Source: an uncultured Acidimicrobiales bacterium (GTDB lineage: Bacteria > Actinomycetota > Acidimicrobiia > Acidimicrobiales > CALAML01). Taken from it: 64,000 nucleotides of DNA. Positions 42,430 to 54,156 of this stretch are shown piece after piece. Numbering within the stretch: the stretch's first letter is position 1; every line of letters starts with the position of its first letter. The position numbers and the translations under genes were made by a program. The notes below the pieces were generated by a model. That model saw only the letters and a program-made list of their open reading frames with translations. It searched no databases and was not told the origin of the DNA. The stretch lies in the NCBI GenBank assembly GCA_937925845.1, contig CALAML010000260.1, positions 1 to 64,000 on the forward strand, in the 5' to 3' direction.

Positions 42430-43236
42430 CTACCGAATTCTGCGGCGGGCTGATTCCTCTTGAATCACGGTGACCCGGATGCCGCCGGTGAGGTCAGAAA
42501 TCAGGTTGAAGAGGATGGCCATCAGCACAGTGATGGCGGTGGCTGCGACCGCGGCGGTGAGCCCGCCGAAGAGGGCGACCCGGAAGAGTGTTTCCCCTTC
42601 GAAGGCGAAGGTTTCGAAGCCAAGAAGGGTGGCGATCAGGTTCTCGACGTTGTCGATGGTGCCGGACTGCACGGCGCCGCTCCAGAGGATGACGCCGGCG
42701 GTCATCAGGACCAACCAGAGGCAGAAGTAGAAGATGACCGAGACCTTGAGCACACTCCAGCCGTCGACGCGACGGATGATGCGGTAGACGCGGCGGGCTT
42801 CGAGTGGCTCGCGGAGCCAGCGGCGGCTGGTGGCCGGTTCGTCCGGGGTAACCGTTTGTGGTTGACGACGGACCTCTGGTTGGGGCGCTGGAGCCGGCGC
42901 GATCTGGGGTTCGGGGGCTGGGGTCGGCGTCTGAACCGGGGCCGGGGTTGGTGCTGGGGCGGGCCGGACCGGGGCGGGGGCGGCTGCCACAACGGCCTCG
43001 GTTGGCCGTTCAACGGTGGGTACCGACGCCGAAACCGGCTCACGGGTGCGCATTTCGAGCGATGGCTCGTCGCCGGTGAGGTCGATGATCACGTCGTCGG
43101 TGTCACCGGTGGTGGCCGGCGGGTTCGATAGCCCATGGTTTGGGGCCTGTTCCGGTCCGCCAATAGTCACGGTTTGATCCAGGTCGATGGAGCTGGCTGC
43201 GTTGTCGGGGGCGTCGTCGGCGTCGAGGTGGTCCAT
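42430..43236 (-). CDS. DUF3566 transmembrane protein
   Basis: 268 residues from ATG 43236; upstream the frame stays open and coding-like as far as GAAGGACTGC (43328), so the true start could be earlier and non-ATG. The N-terminal half is acidic and Pro/Ala-rich (APAPVRPAPAPTPAPVQTPT). The C-terminal half has two membrane helices (VIFYFCLWLVLMTAGVILWS; GGLTAAVAATAITVLMAILF) with VFRIIRRVDGWSVLKV-like core, the pattern of the DUF3566 family that follows gyrA in mycobacteria (Rv0007) and other Actinobacteria. Membrane protein near the origin; function unknown. Confidence 0.85.
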   Translation of the reverse strand: MDHLDADDAPDNAASSIDLDQTVTIGGPEQAPNHGLSNPPATTGDTDDVIIDLTGDEPSLEMRTREPVSASVPTVERPTEAVVAAAPAPVRPAPAPTPAPVQTPTPAPEPQIAPAPAPQPEVRRQPQTVTPDEPATSRRWLREPLEARRVYRIIRRVDGWSVLKVSVIFYFCLWLVLMTAGVILWSGAVQSGTIDNVENLIATLLGFETFAFEGETLFRVALFGGLTAAVAATAITVLMAILFNLISDLTGGIRVTVIQEESARRRIR

Positions 43237-43659
43237 GTCGATCGCGACCAGGCCTGCCTGGCCACGGCTGGCCAGGGGAGATACCGCCTCGTGCGAGCCG
43301 GTGTCACTGAGTTCGGAGTTGGGGGAGATAGCGATGGGAGCAGTCCTTCGTTCGGCCGCACCGACCGACGGCTGCGCCGCCGGAGCTGACTGGTTGGGTC
43401 AGTTGACTTCTTATGGTCCCACTGCCGACTCGCCGATTGTGGGAGCCCATGGTGAGACCACGGAGAGTGTATGCGACGGAACACCACCAGGGCGAGCGGG
43501 GGCCGATCAGCACTCAATGGTCGTAACCTCGCAAACCCCGAACAGCACCACAAAGCAATTCAATACCCTTCAGCAACTCTCATTCAAGGTATGTGTTCGA
43601 GTTCGTTTGGTGGGTGGCTTCTGAGCCGGTTTGGTGTGCTCGGTCATTCCGCCACATCA
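43237..43659. other. Intergenic region between DUF3566 and the TadE/TadG-like gene
   Basis: About 420 bases with no recognised gene. The left 90 bases may belong to an N-terminal extension of the DUF3566 protein. A GAAGGA purine tract lies near 43340 on the minus strand. Nothing else is recognised. Confidence 0.45.
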
Positions 43660-44337
43660 TCAGCGGGCACGGGGATACCGACAATGAACGGTGCTACCGG
43701 TTTGGCCAACCGACGGTGGATCACTTCCGGTGCTGCAGCTCCAGCCCACTTCGGCGAGCAATTCCGCGGTCCATTGGGGAACCACTACCGCCGATTGCTC
43801 TGGACCACGATCCCTTTTGCCAATGGTGCCAGAGTTCTCGGACCGGTCCGCACGGGCGGCGCTGTCGGTCTGGTTGTCAAGCACATCGATGACGACAAGT
43901 TCGCCGTGACGGTCTGAGGCTGCGGTGAGCGCGGGGATGAGTTCTGGGGTGAGGGCGGTGGCTTGTTGGTCGCCGGGGAGTTCTTGCGCCGCCGACCGGG
44001 CCCGCAGACTCTGCAGCCACGGCTGAGTCCGCCCAGAGAGTGGGCCAACCTCGACGGTCACCACACCAGTGGAGCCGATGGGGTTGTCGTCGGTAGCCGC
44101 GTTGTGCTCAAAGGACGCCAGGTTGGTCCCGTTGAGCCTTGCCAGTCGGGCCGCTTCGTTGCTGTCGACCGCGGCTCCGGCCAGTGCCGCGGCGTCGCTT
44201 CCAGTCTGGAGGCGGCTTCGGGCCACCGCTTGTTGGCTGGCCGCGGCGACAGCGGCCATCGCCACCAGCGTCAACGCCAGAATTGCTACAAGCAGGGGCA
44301 TGGCCTGGCCCCCGTCGCGCCAATGTGCGTTCTCCAT
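43660..44337 (-). CDS. TadE/TadG-like pilus or secretion-associated protein
   Basis: 225 residues from ATG 44337 with GGAGGAG upstream. The N-terminus DGGQAMPLLVAILALTLVAM is a prepilin-like membrane segment, followed by SRLQTGSDAAALAGAAV, the DAAALAGA motif of TadE/TadG (Flp pilus) and actinobacterial Rv3655c-like proteins. The rest is a soluble domain with a disordered, Ser/Thr-rich end. It is probably exported and cell-surface linked. No other Tad genes are near it. Function inferred from the motif only. Confidence 0.65.
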   Translation of the reverse strand: MENAHWRDGGQAMPLLVAILALTLVAMAAVAAASQQAVARSRLQTGSDAAALAGAAVDSNEAARLARLNGTNLASFEHNAATDDNPIGSTGVVTVEVGPLSGRTQPWLQSLRARSAAQELPGDQQATALTPELIPALTAASDRHGELVVIDVLDNQTDSAARADRSENSGTIGKRDRGPEQSAVVVPQWTAELLAEVGWSCSTGSDPPSVGQTGSTVHCRYPRAR

Positions 44338-44560
44338 CGTTACTCCTCCCCAGGAAGCCCGGCCGCCAACGACATCGTCAGAGGCGCAAGTCACCCTGGA
44401 CCTGACTACCCGAGGGCACAGCCAAGGCCGAAGCGCGGCGGCGCTGAGCACCGCAGCACGTCGTCTGTAGGGGGAAGTTGGTGGGGGAAGAAGTTTCTCC
44501 TGAAAGAGCTAGAGCTCGTGCCAAGCGAGCGCTAAAGCCGGAGCGCCAGCCCTCGGGTCA

Positions 44561-47179
44561 CTACTCTTCTTCGTCAGTTTCGTCGGCCGGCTCGGTGTCG
44601 GCAACTTCGTCGGCGCCAGACTCCGCCTCAGCACCGGCGTCGGCGTCGATGTTGTCGAGGTCGACCACTTCGGCGTCTGCGTCGGCAGCCACCGTCCCGT
44701 CCGCTTCGTCGCCGTCGAGAAGTTCGTCTTCGTCATCTTCTGGCGGAGCCGGTGCGATGGCAGCCACGACTTCACCGTCGTCAAGGCTCATCACCGTGAC
44801 GCCGGTGGCGTCGCGGCCCTGTTCGGAAATGTCGGCTACCGCCATACGGATCACTACGGCACCGCTGGTGACAAGGAAGACCTCGGCGTCGTCGGTGGTC
44901 ATGAACGCGCCGGCAACTTTGCCTTTGTCTTCAGTGGTCTTCATGCCGCGGACGCCGAGACCGGCTCGACCCTTTTGGGTGAAGGCCTCCACGTCGGTGC
45001 GCTTGCCGTATCCGTTTTCGGTGATGATCAGCAGCTTGTGATCGTCCTGCACCCGGTCACAGCCGATCAGGTGGTCGCCGTCGCGGAACTTCATGCCCCG
45101 CACACCGGCGGCCGATCGGCCCATCGGTCGGACGTCTTCTTCGGTGATGCGCAGCACCTGGCCGTTGCGTGAGCACAACAGGATGTGGTCGTTACCGTCG
45201 GTCGGCATCACCTCGACCAGCTCGTCGCCGTCGTTGAGTTTGATGGCGATAAGCCCGGCCTTGAGCGAGGAGTCGTAGGCGTTAAAGAGGGTCTTCTTGA
45301 CCCGACCCGACTTGGTGGCAAAGAACAGGAACCGGTTGGTCTCGTAGTCGCGGGTGTCGATGATGGCCTCGATGGTTTCGTCTTCCTGCAGGGGTAACAG
45401 GTTGACGATGGCCGTGCCGCGCGCCGTTCGAGCCGCGTTCGGGATCTCGTGGGCCTTCAGCCGGTACACCCGCCCACGGTTCGAAAAGAACAGCAGGTAG
45501 GCATGCGCCGAGGTGTGGATCATGTGGACGACGTGGTCTTCGTCCTTCAGGTTGCCGCCGGAGACGCCGCGGCCGCCGCGACCTTGGGTGCGGAACTCCG
45601 AGCTCGACGTGGTCTTCACATAACCGGTGTCGCTCATGGTGAAGACCAGGTCTTCGTCTTCGATCAGGTCTTCGATGTTGAGTTCGCCGGGGTCGAATCC
45701 GACGGTGCAGAGGCGATCGGTGGCGAAGTTCTCGCGGATCTCGCTCATCTCTTCGCGGATGACGCTTCGCAGCTTTACATCGTCGCTGAGGATGGCTTCG
45801 AGTTCGGCGATCTGGCTCTGGAGGTCGGCCACCTTTTCTTCAAGGTCGACCCGGGCCAGGCGGGTGAGCTGGCCGAGCGTCATTTCGAGGATGGCGTCAG
45901 CCTGTTCGTAGGAGAACTCGAACGGTTCGGCCTGCAGACCTTCGCGAGCTGCAGCCTTGTCGTCCGACGCCCGGATAAGGGCGATGATTTCATCGATGAC
46001 GTTGACGGCGCGCAGCAGGCCCTCACGGATGTGGAGATCGCGCTGGGCTTTGTCGAGGCGGTACTGGCTGCGGCGACGGATGACGTCGAACTGGTGGTCG
46101 ACGTAACAAACCAGCGCTTCGCGCAGGCTGAGGGTGCGGGGCACGCCATTGTCGAGCGCCACCATGTTCACTGAATAGCTGATTTGCAGCGGCGTGAACT
46201 TGTAGAGGTTGTTGAGCACCACGATGCCCGGGGCGCCACGCTTGAGGTAGAAGACCAGGTTGGTCTCGTCGCCGGCACTGAGGTTCTTGATGTCGGCGAT
46301 GCCGTCGATACGGCCAGCCTTCACCGCTTCGGCCGCCTTGTCGGCGATCGTTTCCACGCTGGTCTGGTAGGGGAAGGAGCTGACGACGATCTGCTGGCCC
46401 CCCTTATCGTCCTCAATGATCTCGGCGTCGCCACGGATCTTGAACGAGCCACGACCGGTTTGGTACGCCTGCTCGATGCCCTTGCGGCCAAGCACCTGGC
46501 CGCCGGTCGGGAAGTCGGGGCCCTTGATGAACTCCATCAGGTCTTCGACCGAGGCCTGCGGGTTGTCGAGGAGGTGGAGGGTGGCGTCGATCACTTCGCC
46601 CAGGTTGTGGGGCGGAATGTTGGTGGCCATACCCACCGCGATGCCTTGTCCACCGTTTACCAACAGGTTGGGGAAACGTGCCGGCAGCACCACGGGTTCG
46701 TCGTGGCTGCCGTCGAAGTTGGGTACCAACTCCACTGCGTCTTCGCCGATGTCGGCGAGCATGTGCATGGCCAGCGGGGTGAGACGACACTCGGTGTAGC
46801 GGTAGGCGGCTGGTGGATCGCTGGGCGAGCCGAAGTTGCCGTGGGGGTCGATCAGTGGGTGGCGGAGGCTGAAGTCCTGGCCGAGGCGCACCAACGCGTC
46901 GTAGATCGAGAGGTCGCCGTGGGGGTGATACTTGCCGATCACGTCACCAACGACGGTGGCACACTTCACGTGGTTGCGGTCGGGGCGCCGTCCCGCTTCG
47001 TCCATGGCCCACAGGATGCGGCGGTGGACCGGCTTGAGGCCGTCGCGGGCATCGGGCAGCGCGCGCGAGACGATGACCGACATCGCGTACTCGAGGAAGG
47101 ATTGCTCCATCTCCTCTTGGATCTCGATCGGCTCGATGTTGTCGGCAATAGCGGTGCCGTCATCGGTGGTATCACTCAC
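44561..47179 (-). CDS. gyrA: DNA gyrase subunit A
   Basis: 872 residues. The catalytic tyrosine is Y128 in AAYRYTECR. The quinolone-resistance region is GKYHPHGDLSIYDALVRL, with Leu at residue 90, the position of Ala90 in M. tuberculosis and Ser83 in E. coli. Six-bladed C-terminal DNA-wrapping repeats (GRGGRGVSG, RGMKFRDGD, RGMKTTEDKG) follow. The last ~75 residues are very acidic (DDEDELLDGDEADG), a tail that occurs in other gyrases and tunes wrapping. The gene is 84 bases after gyrB. Confidence 0.99.
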   Translation of the reverse strand: MSDTTDDGTAIADNIEPIEIQEEMEQSFLEYAMSVIVSRALPDARDGLKPVHRRILWAMDEAGRRPDRNHVKCATVVGDVIGKYHPHGDLSIYDALVRLGQDFSLRHPLIDPHGNFGSPSDPPAAYRYTECRLTPLAMHMLADIGEDAVELVPNFDGSHDEPVVLPARFPNLLVNGGQGIAVGMATNIPPHNLGEVIDATLHLLDNPQASVEDLMEFIKGPDFPTGGQVLGRKGIEQAYQTGRGSFKIRGDAEIIEDDKGGQQIVVSSFPYQTSVETIADKAAEAVKAGRIDGIADIKNLSAGDETNLVFYLKRGAPGIVVLNNLYKFTPLQISYSVNMVALDNGVPRTLSLREALVCYVDHQFDVIRRRSQYRLDKAQRDLHIREGLLRAVNVIDEIIALIRASDDKAAAREGLQAEPFEFSYEQADAILEMTLGQLTRLARVDLEEKVADLQSQIAELEAILSDDVKLRSVIREEMSEIRENFATDRLCTVGFDPGELNIEDLIEDEDLVFTMSDTGYVKTTSSSEFRTQGRGGRGVSGGNLKDEDHVVHMIHTSAHAYLLFFSNRGRVYRLKAHEIPNAARTARGTAIVNLLPLQEDETIEAIIDTRDYETNRFLFFATKSGRVKKTLFNAYDSSLKAGLIAIKLNDGDELVEVMPTDGNDHILLCSRNGQVLRITEEDVRPMGRSAAGVRGMKFRDGDHLIGCDRVQDDHKLLIITENGYGKRTDVEAFTQKGRAGLGVRGMKTTEDKGKVAGAFMTTDDAEVFLVTSGAVVIRMAVADISEQGRDATGVTVMSLDDGEVVAAIAPAPPEDDEDELLDGDEADGTVAADADAEVVDLDNIDADAGAEAESGADEVADTEPADETDEEE

Positions 47180-47263
47180 CGGATCTCCTCTCGCTGCATG
47201 TTTGGTGGAGTTGGGGCTGCACGTTTTTAAGGGTGGAGCTCGGGGTTGTGCCTGGAACCGGGA

Positions 47264-49375
<2,112 letters not shown>

Positions 49376-49430
49376 TCAAACGGGCTTTTCAGCGCCTTTC
49401 CTCAACAGAAATTGAAGGGTATTCAATACT

Positions 49431-49486
49431 CAAGATTTGTGACGCTTAGCACCGTAGTTTGCGGCGCGGGGCGTCACAGATCTTGG
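49431..49486. repeat. Dispersed palindromic repeat, copy C
   Basis: CAAGATTTGTGACGCTTAGC and GGCGTCACAGATCTTGG flank an inner ACCGTAG..GCGGCGCGG part. It includes the last codons of the dciA gene on the minus strand (49474-49486) and should terminate the dnaA-to-dciA transcript. Confidence 0.75.
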
Positions 49487-49851
49487 TTGGTCGGAGCTGC
49501 GTCAGCGAAACGTTTGGGGTCGACTCGAACCACGGTCCGGGCCGGTGTCACGCCGCAGACTTCGCCGCAGCGGCGCCGGAGGTCGGTGTCGTGCCAGCGA
49601 ACCTGGCTGGCCCAGGCCGGGTCGCCCACCACTACCACCAGTTCGTCGGCATCGAGGCGTATCGGCCGCACCGAGGCCGCCAGTGCCGCTCCGGCAACCG
49701 TGGGCCACTGGTCAAACAGGGCAGCTACCGCCGGGGCACTCGGGGCTCCGAGTGAACGCATGAGGGTGTCCAGCACTTCACCAACGGGTTTGGGTTCACG
49801 CTTGGCGCCGACACTCTCGGCATGGGCCGCGTCGTCGACCCAGCGACTCAT
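49474..49851 (-). CDS. dciA: DciA (DUF721) family replicative-helicase loader
   Basis: 125 residues. It matches the DUF721/DciA family: FDQWPTVAGAALAASVRPIR (the W-x-x-V-x-G core), LDADELVVVVGDPAWASQVR and RRRCGEVCG. DciA loads DnaB in bacteria without DnaC. It lies directly after recF with overlapping ATGA, the standard actinobacterial position. The 3' end is in repeat copy C. Confidence 0.88.
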   Translation of the reverse strand: MSRWVDDAAHAESVGAKREPKPVGEVLDTLMRSLGAPSAPAVAALFDQWPTVAGAALAASVRPIRLDADELVVVVGDPAWASQVRWHDTDLRRRCGEVCGVTPARTVVRVDPKRFADAAPTNQDL

Positions 49852-51209
49852 GGCGCAGCCTCACCGGTAGCAACCGGGTTTGGTGCAGCCGGTGCCGAGG
49901 GCTGGTCTCGAAGATCGATGACCGGCTCCAAGGTCTGGGGATCAGCCGCAGTGTCCACGTCTGTCGGGCCGTTCGCATCGTTGCCTGGATTGCCGGTCAT
50001 GGTCTCAGGGCCCGGACCCGGACCCGCGTCACGGTGAGAGTCATCAGACTCATCAGACCCATCGGTGGTGTCGGGGGCATCGCCACCGGGCGTACCGCCG
50101 ATGCTCGGGCTACTGACGGGCGCAATGTGATGGTCCCGTACCTCGTAGACCGCGCCGGCATGGGCTTCTTCGGGCAAGTCGGCGGCGGTGGTGAGCACGG
50201 TCTGGCACTGGGGCAGGGCTCGCAGCAGCGCCGATCGTCGACCGGCGTCGAGTTCCGACAGCACGTCGTCGAGCAACAGCAACGGTGACTGGCCGGTGGC
50301 TTCGGTAACCACCCGGTGCGATGCCAGGCGCAGCGCCAGGGTGAGCGATCGCTGTTCCCCCTGTGAGGCGTGGGTGCGGGCCGCCATGTCGTTGAGCGCC
50401 ACCCCGACATCGTCGCGGTGGGGGCCGACGGTGCTCACTCCCCTACGGAGGTCATCGTCGCGGGCCTCGGCCAGGGCTGCGGCCAGACCGGTCTCGCTGA
50501 ACGATGACAGGTACTGCACTCCGACCTGGTCGTTGCCGCCGGCGATATCGGCCAGCGCTTGGGTGACCACGGGCTCGAGTTGGGCCAGCAGGTCGCGACG
50601 GGCGGCCACAAAGGCTTCACCGACCTCCACCAGCTTGTTGTCCCATACGTCGAGGGTGGCCAGCATTTCCGGGTCGTTGCGGCCCCGGCTGCCCTTGATG
50701 CGAGCCCCTTTCAACAGCGCGTTGCGTTGTTTGAGGACGCGGTCGAGGTCGGTGCGCATCGCCTGGTTGCGGGGGTGCAGCGACACCAGCGTGTCATCGA
50801 GATACTGGCGCCGCTCCCCCGGTCCGCCTTTGATGATGACCAGGTCATCGGGGGCAAACACGGTGGTGCGAACCACGCCGAGCAGGTCGCGGCTGCGCGA
50901 GAGCTTTTGCCGGTTTACTTCGATGCGGGTCCGCCGACCGGGCACCACTTCGATCTCGATCAGGGTGTCGCGGCCGTCGTTGTCGAGTTCGGCCCGCAGA
51001 ATGGCGGAGCTGGCGCCGCGCCGAACCATGGCCTCGGTCGGGGCCCCACGAAACGACGACATCGTGGCGACGTAGCCGATGGCTTCCAACAGGTTGGACT
51101 TGCCCTGACCGTTGGCGCCGATGACCGCGGTGACGCCGTGATCGAATCGGACGTCGACCGACTCGTAGCAGCGAAAGTCGATCAGTTGGAGCCGGCGCAG
51201 CATCATCAT
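49848..51209 (-). CDS. recF: DNA replication and repair protein RecF
   Basis: 453 residues. Walker A GANGQGKSNLLEAI (31-44), the ABC signature SQGEQRSLTLALRL, Walker B LLLLDDVLSELDAG and the D-loop/H-loop follow RecF order. RecF works with RecO and RecR to load RecA on gaps. The protein has a ~85-residue C-terminal extension rich in Asp, Gly, Pro and Thr (DSHRDAGPGPGPETMTG) that usual RecF proteins lack. Start among three successive ATG codons (51209, 51206, 51203). Overlaps dciA. Confidence 0.97.
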   Translation of the reverse strand: MMMLRRLQLIDFRCYESVDVRFDHGVTAVIGANGQGKSNLLEAIGYVATMSSFRGAPTEAMVRRGASSAILRAELDNDGRDTLIEIEVVPGRRTRIEVNRQKLSRSRDLLGVVRTTVFAPDDLVIIKGGPGERRQYLDDTLVSLHPRNQAMRTDLDRVLKQRNALLKGARIKGSRGRNDPEMLATLDVWDNKLVEVGEAFVAARRDLLAQLEPVVTQALADIAGGNDQVGVQYLSSFSETGLAAALAEARDDDLRRGVSTVGPHRDDVGVALNDMAARTHASQGEQRSLTLALRLASHRVVTEATGQSPLLLLDDVLSELDAGRRSALLRALPQCQTVLTTAADLPEEAHAGAVYEVRDHHIAPVSSPSIGGTPGGDAPDTTDGSDESDDSHRDAGPGPGPETMTGNPGNDANGPTDVDTAADPQTLEPVIDLRDQPSAPAAPNPVATGEAAP

Positions 51210-51314
51210 CGACAGGTACCGCGTTCTACCTTTGCCGGGGATCCGGCCTCGAAAACCTTGAAATAACGGGGGAAGAAGGGAGTGGGCACTGCCAGCCGGT
51301 CGGCGGCCAGCCTC

Positions 51315-52409
51315 CTACGAGACTCGTACCGGCATCAGCAGATACAGGAAGTTGTCGTCTTCGGTGGGCTTGATCAGCGCTGGTTTGTGGGCATCGATGG
51401 TTTCGAGCACCACTTCGTCACCGGGGGTGATTTCGAGGCCCTTGGCGAGGTATTCGGGGTTGAACGCCACGGTGAGCGGACTGCCCTCGAACTTGGCGTC
51501 GATCTCCTCGTGGGCCTGGCCCACGTCTTGGGTGACCGCCGAAAGCGTGAGCGAATCGGCATCCATGGTGAGCTTGAGTGGGGTGGCTTCGCGAGCCAGC
51601 AGCCGCACCCGGCGAAGAGCATCGAGCAGGGTTTCGCGGCCGATGGTGAGCCGGTTGGGGTGGGTGCTGGGGATCAGACCTCGGTAGTTGGGGAAGTCGC
51701 CTTCGATGAGCTGGGTGGTGAGTTTGGAGCCGCCGACGGTGAACGATGCTGCGCGCTCGCCAAAGACGATGGTGACCTTTTCGTCGCCGCCGAGCACGCG
51801 GGCCAGTTCCGAAAGCGCCCGGGCCGGCACCAGGACCTGCTGGCCTTCGCTGAGGACGTCGACGCCGGTGAGGTCCCGCACCGCGAGCCGATAGCTGTCG
51901 GTGGCCACCAGGCGCACTCCGCCGTCCTCCGGGGCCATCAGCACGCCGGTAAGGATCGGTCGAGTCTCATCCCCGCTGGCTGCCGGAATCACCTGGCGGA
52001 GGGCGTCGTTGAGGGCGATGGCGTCCATCACCACGCCTTCATCGTCCAGTTCGGTGATCCGTGGGTATTCGTCGGTTCGGATTTGACGGACGGAGAATTC
52101 GCTTCGACCCGCGGTGATGATGGTTTCGTCTTCACCCGCGGCGAGGTGCACCGCGCCCGGTTCGACCGCTCGCACGATGTCGGTGAGCAACTTGGCTGGC
52201 AATACCACCACGCCGTCGCTTTCGCCCGCGACCTCGATGGTGACCGACATGGTCAGATCGATATCGGTACCGGTCACCGTCAACCGGTCGCCAACCAGCT
52301 CCATCCGAACTCCGGAGAGTCCGGGCATGGCCCCCGGTCGGGCTACGGCTCGCCCGGCGGTGTTGCATGCATCGGCCAGAGTGTCTCGTTCGCATCGGAA
52401 CTTCACCAC
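51315..52409 (-). CDS. dnaN: DNA polymerase III beta sliding clamp
   Basis: 364 residues. Sequence is typical of DnaN with three clamp-fold domains: MVKFRCERDTLADACNTAGR, a middle domain with FSVRQIRTDEYPRI, and the third with SYRLAVRDLTGVD and the C-terminal LMPVR. Start is GTG 52409 (GTGGTGAAG); AAGGAAAG lies about 11 bases upstream. Second gene of the dnaA-dnaN-recF operon. Confidence 0.98.
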   Translation of the reverse strand: MVKFRCERDTLADACNTAGRAVARPGAMPGLSGVRMELVGDRLTVTGTDIDLTMSVTIEVAGESDGVVVLPAKLLTDIVRAVEPGAVHLAAGEDETIITAGRSEFSVRQIRTDEYPRITELDDEGVVMDAIALNDALRQVIPAASGDETRPILTGVLMAPEDGGVRLVATDSYRLAVRDLTGVDVLSEGQQVLVPARALSELARVLGGDEKVTIVFGERAASFTVGGSKLTTQLIEGDFPNYRGLIPSTHPNRLTIGRETLLDALRRVRLLAREATPLKLTMDADSLTLSAVTQDVGQAHEEIDAKFEGSPLTVAFNPEYLAKGLEITPGDEVVLETIDAHKPALIKPTEDDNFLYLLMPVRVS

Positions 52410-52725
52410 TGGGTACTCGCTTTCCTTGTATATATCTCGGTAGTAATCAGTAGGTGCTGTGGATTGTGGACAACACGATATTTGGGCCTGTCAGAGGGTG
52501 TTTTGGTTTCCGCACGATGTCCCCAACGGTGCACATGTGCCACGCGTGTAATTTGTGAGCCGGTGGATAGCCCCCAACTCATCCCCTGCATCGTCCCCCG
52601 CGGCTGGCGAGATGTCCACAGCGCTGTACCCACCTGTGGACCTACGTTGGCGCGAAGTTGACGGCATCGTCCACACGCTAGTCGGGCGCGATGACAGCCT
52701 TTGAGGCGGGCCGATGCCGTGTGGT
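52410..52725. other. Putative origin of replication (oriC) between dnaN and dnaA
   Basis: About 315 bases with no gene. One perfect actinobacterial DnaA box TGTGGACAA (52465-52473) overlaps a near-box TGTGGATTG (52458-52466). Further near-boxes: ATGTCCACA (52612-52620), TGTGGACCT (52635-52643), TCGTCCACA (52667-52675). An AT-rich stretch with TATATATC (about 52428-52455) lies next to the first boxes, as expected for the unwinding element. This position, between dnaA and dnaN, is normal in Actinobacteria. Experimental proof is missing. Confidence 0.6.
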
Positions 52726-54156
52726 TCACCGTTGGTCGCCTTTGACGACGCGGACCAGTTCGGTGACCTGGTCATAGATCTGGTGCCGCTCGCCCATCTG
52801 GGTGGTGATCTTTTCGACTGCGTGGATCACCGTTGTGTGGTCGCGGCCGCCGAACTCGCGGGCGATTTGGGGGTAGCTGAGGTCGGTGAGTTCGCGGAAG
52901 ACATACATCGAGATCTGGCGGGCGGTTACCAGCGGGCGGCGTCGGCTTCGGCCTTTGAGTTCTTCTTCGGTGAAGCCAAACATCTCCACGGTGGCGTCGA
53001 GGATGTCGGCCGGCGTGATGCGCTTGGGTTGTTCCTTCGACACGATGTCGCTGAGGGCCCGCTCGGCGTCTTCAAGGGTGATGGCCGCCTTGTTCAGGCT
53101 GACCCAGGCCTGGACTCGCACCAAGGCGCCTTCGAGTTCACGAATGTTGTTGGAGATGTTGCTGGCGATGAAGCGAAGGACGTCGTCGGGGATGGGGACG
53201 CCGGGCTGAGCTTCGGCTTTCTTATAGAGAATGGCGAGGCGGGTCTCAACGTCGGGAGGCTGAATGTCGGTGATCAGGCCCCACTTGAAGCGGCTGCGGA
53301 GGCGATCTTCCAGCGTGGAGATGGCATCGGGCGGCCGGTCGGAGGAGATGATGATCTGGCGGTCGGCTTCGTGGAGTGTATTAAAGGTGTGGAACAACTC
53401 TTCCTGAAGGCCTTCTTTGTTCTCCACGAATTGGATGTCATCGATCAACAACACGTCGACTTCGCGGTAGCGCTGTTTGAAGCCGGCCTGGTCATTGGTA
53501 CGGATGGCATTGACAAATTCGTTGAGGAACGCCTCAGTGGAGACGTAGCGAACCAAGAAGTTGGGGTAGTGCTCGCCGACGTAGTGGGCGATCGAGCGCA
53601 GCAGGTGGGTCTTGCCCAGGCCGGCATCGCCGTAGATAAAGAGCGGGTTGTAGGACTTGCCTGGGGTTTCGGCGACCGAGAGCGCGGCGGCGTGGGCGAA
53701 GCGGTTCGAGGCACCCGTAACGAACCACTCGAAGGTGTACTTGTTGGTGGAGGTGGCGGCTCCACCTTCTGAGCGGGCCACCGGTCGGCCAGTGTCGTTG
53801 AGAGGGGCGGGCGACCCTGCGGCACCGGTAGCCAGCGTGGCTACGCCATCGGTGGCGGCATCCGCGGGGGTGTCGTTGAGTTCGAGCACCACCTGGGCGC
53901 TATCGCGCAGATCGATGACGATGGTCTTCAGTTCGAGGTTGGGGGCGCCGGCTTCGGCGAGGGCGTTGAGCACCAGGTCTCGGTAGCGCTCTTCCACACG
54001 CGTCTTAGCGAATCCGTTGGGCACCCCGAGGGTGAAGGATTCATCGTCAATCTCCACACCGGTGGCGTGGGCGAACGTGGATTGCCAAACAGCATCGGCG
54101 ACCAGAGGTCGGACGTGGGCGGCGGTGCGGTTCCAAAGCTCTTCGGGCTGGTTCAC
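52726..54156 (-). CDS. dnaA: Chromosomal replication initiator DnaA
   Basis: 476 residues from GTG 54156 with GGAGAG about 11 bases upstream (an upstream start at 54210 adds 18 unlikely residues). Domain I (ELWNRTAAHVRPLV), a short linker rich in Ala/Gly/Thr, domain III with Walker A GDAGLGKTHLL, Walker B LLIDDIQF and sensor motifs, and domain IV with GRDHTTVIHAVEK, the DnaA-box-binding signature. Binds ATP and opens oriC. The gene has DnaA-box-like sites in its own upstream region (TAATCCACA 54214; TTTTCCACA 54406), suggesting autoregulation. Confidence 0.98.
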   Translation of the reverse strand: MNQPEELWNRTAAHVRPLVADAVWQSTFAHATGVEIDDESFTLGVPNGFAKTRVEERYRDLVLNALAEAGAPNLELKTIVIDLRDSAQVVLELNDTPADAATDGVATLATGAAGSPAPLNDTGRPVARSEGGAATSTNKYTFEWFVTGASNRFAHAAALSVAETPGKSYNPLFIYGDAGLGKTHLLRSIAHYVGEHYPNFLVRYVSTEAFLNEFVNAIRTNDQAGFKQRYREVDVLLIDDIQFVENKEGLQEELFHTFNTLHEADRQIIISSDRPPDAISTLEDRLRSRFKWGLITDIQPPDVETRLAILYKKAEAQPGVPIPDDVLRFIASNISNNIRELEGALVRVQAWVSLNKAAITLEDAERALSDIVSKEQPKRITPADILDATVEMFGFTEEELKGRSRRRPLVTARQISMYVFRELTDLSYPQIAREFGGRDHTTVIHAVEKITTQMGERHQIYDQVTELVRVVKGDQR

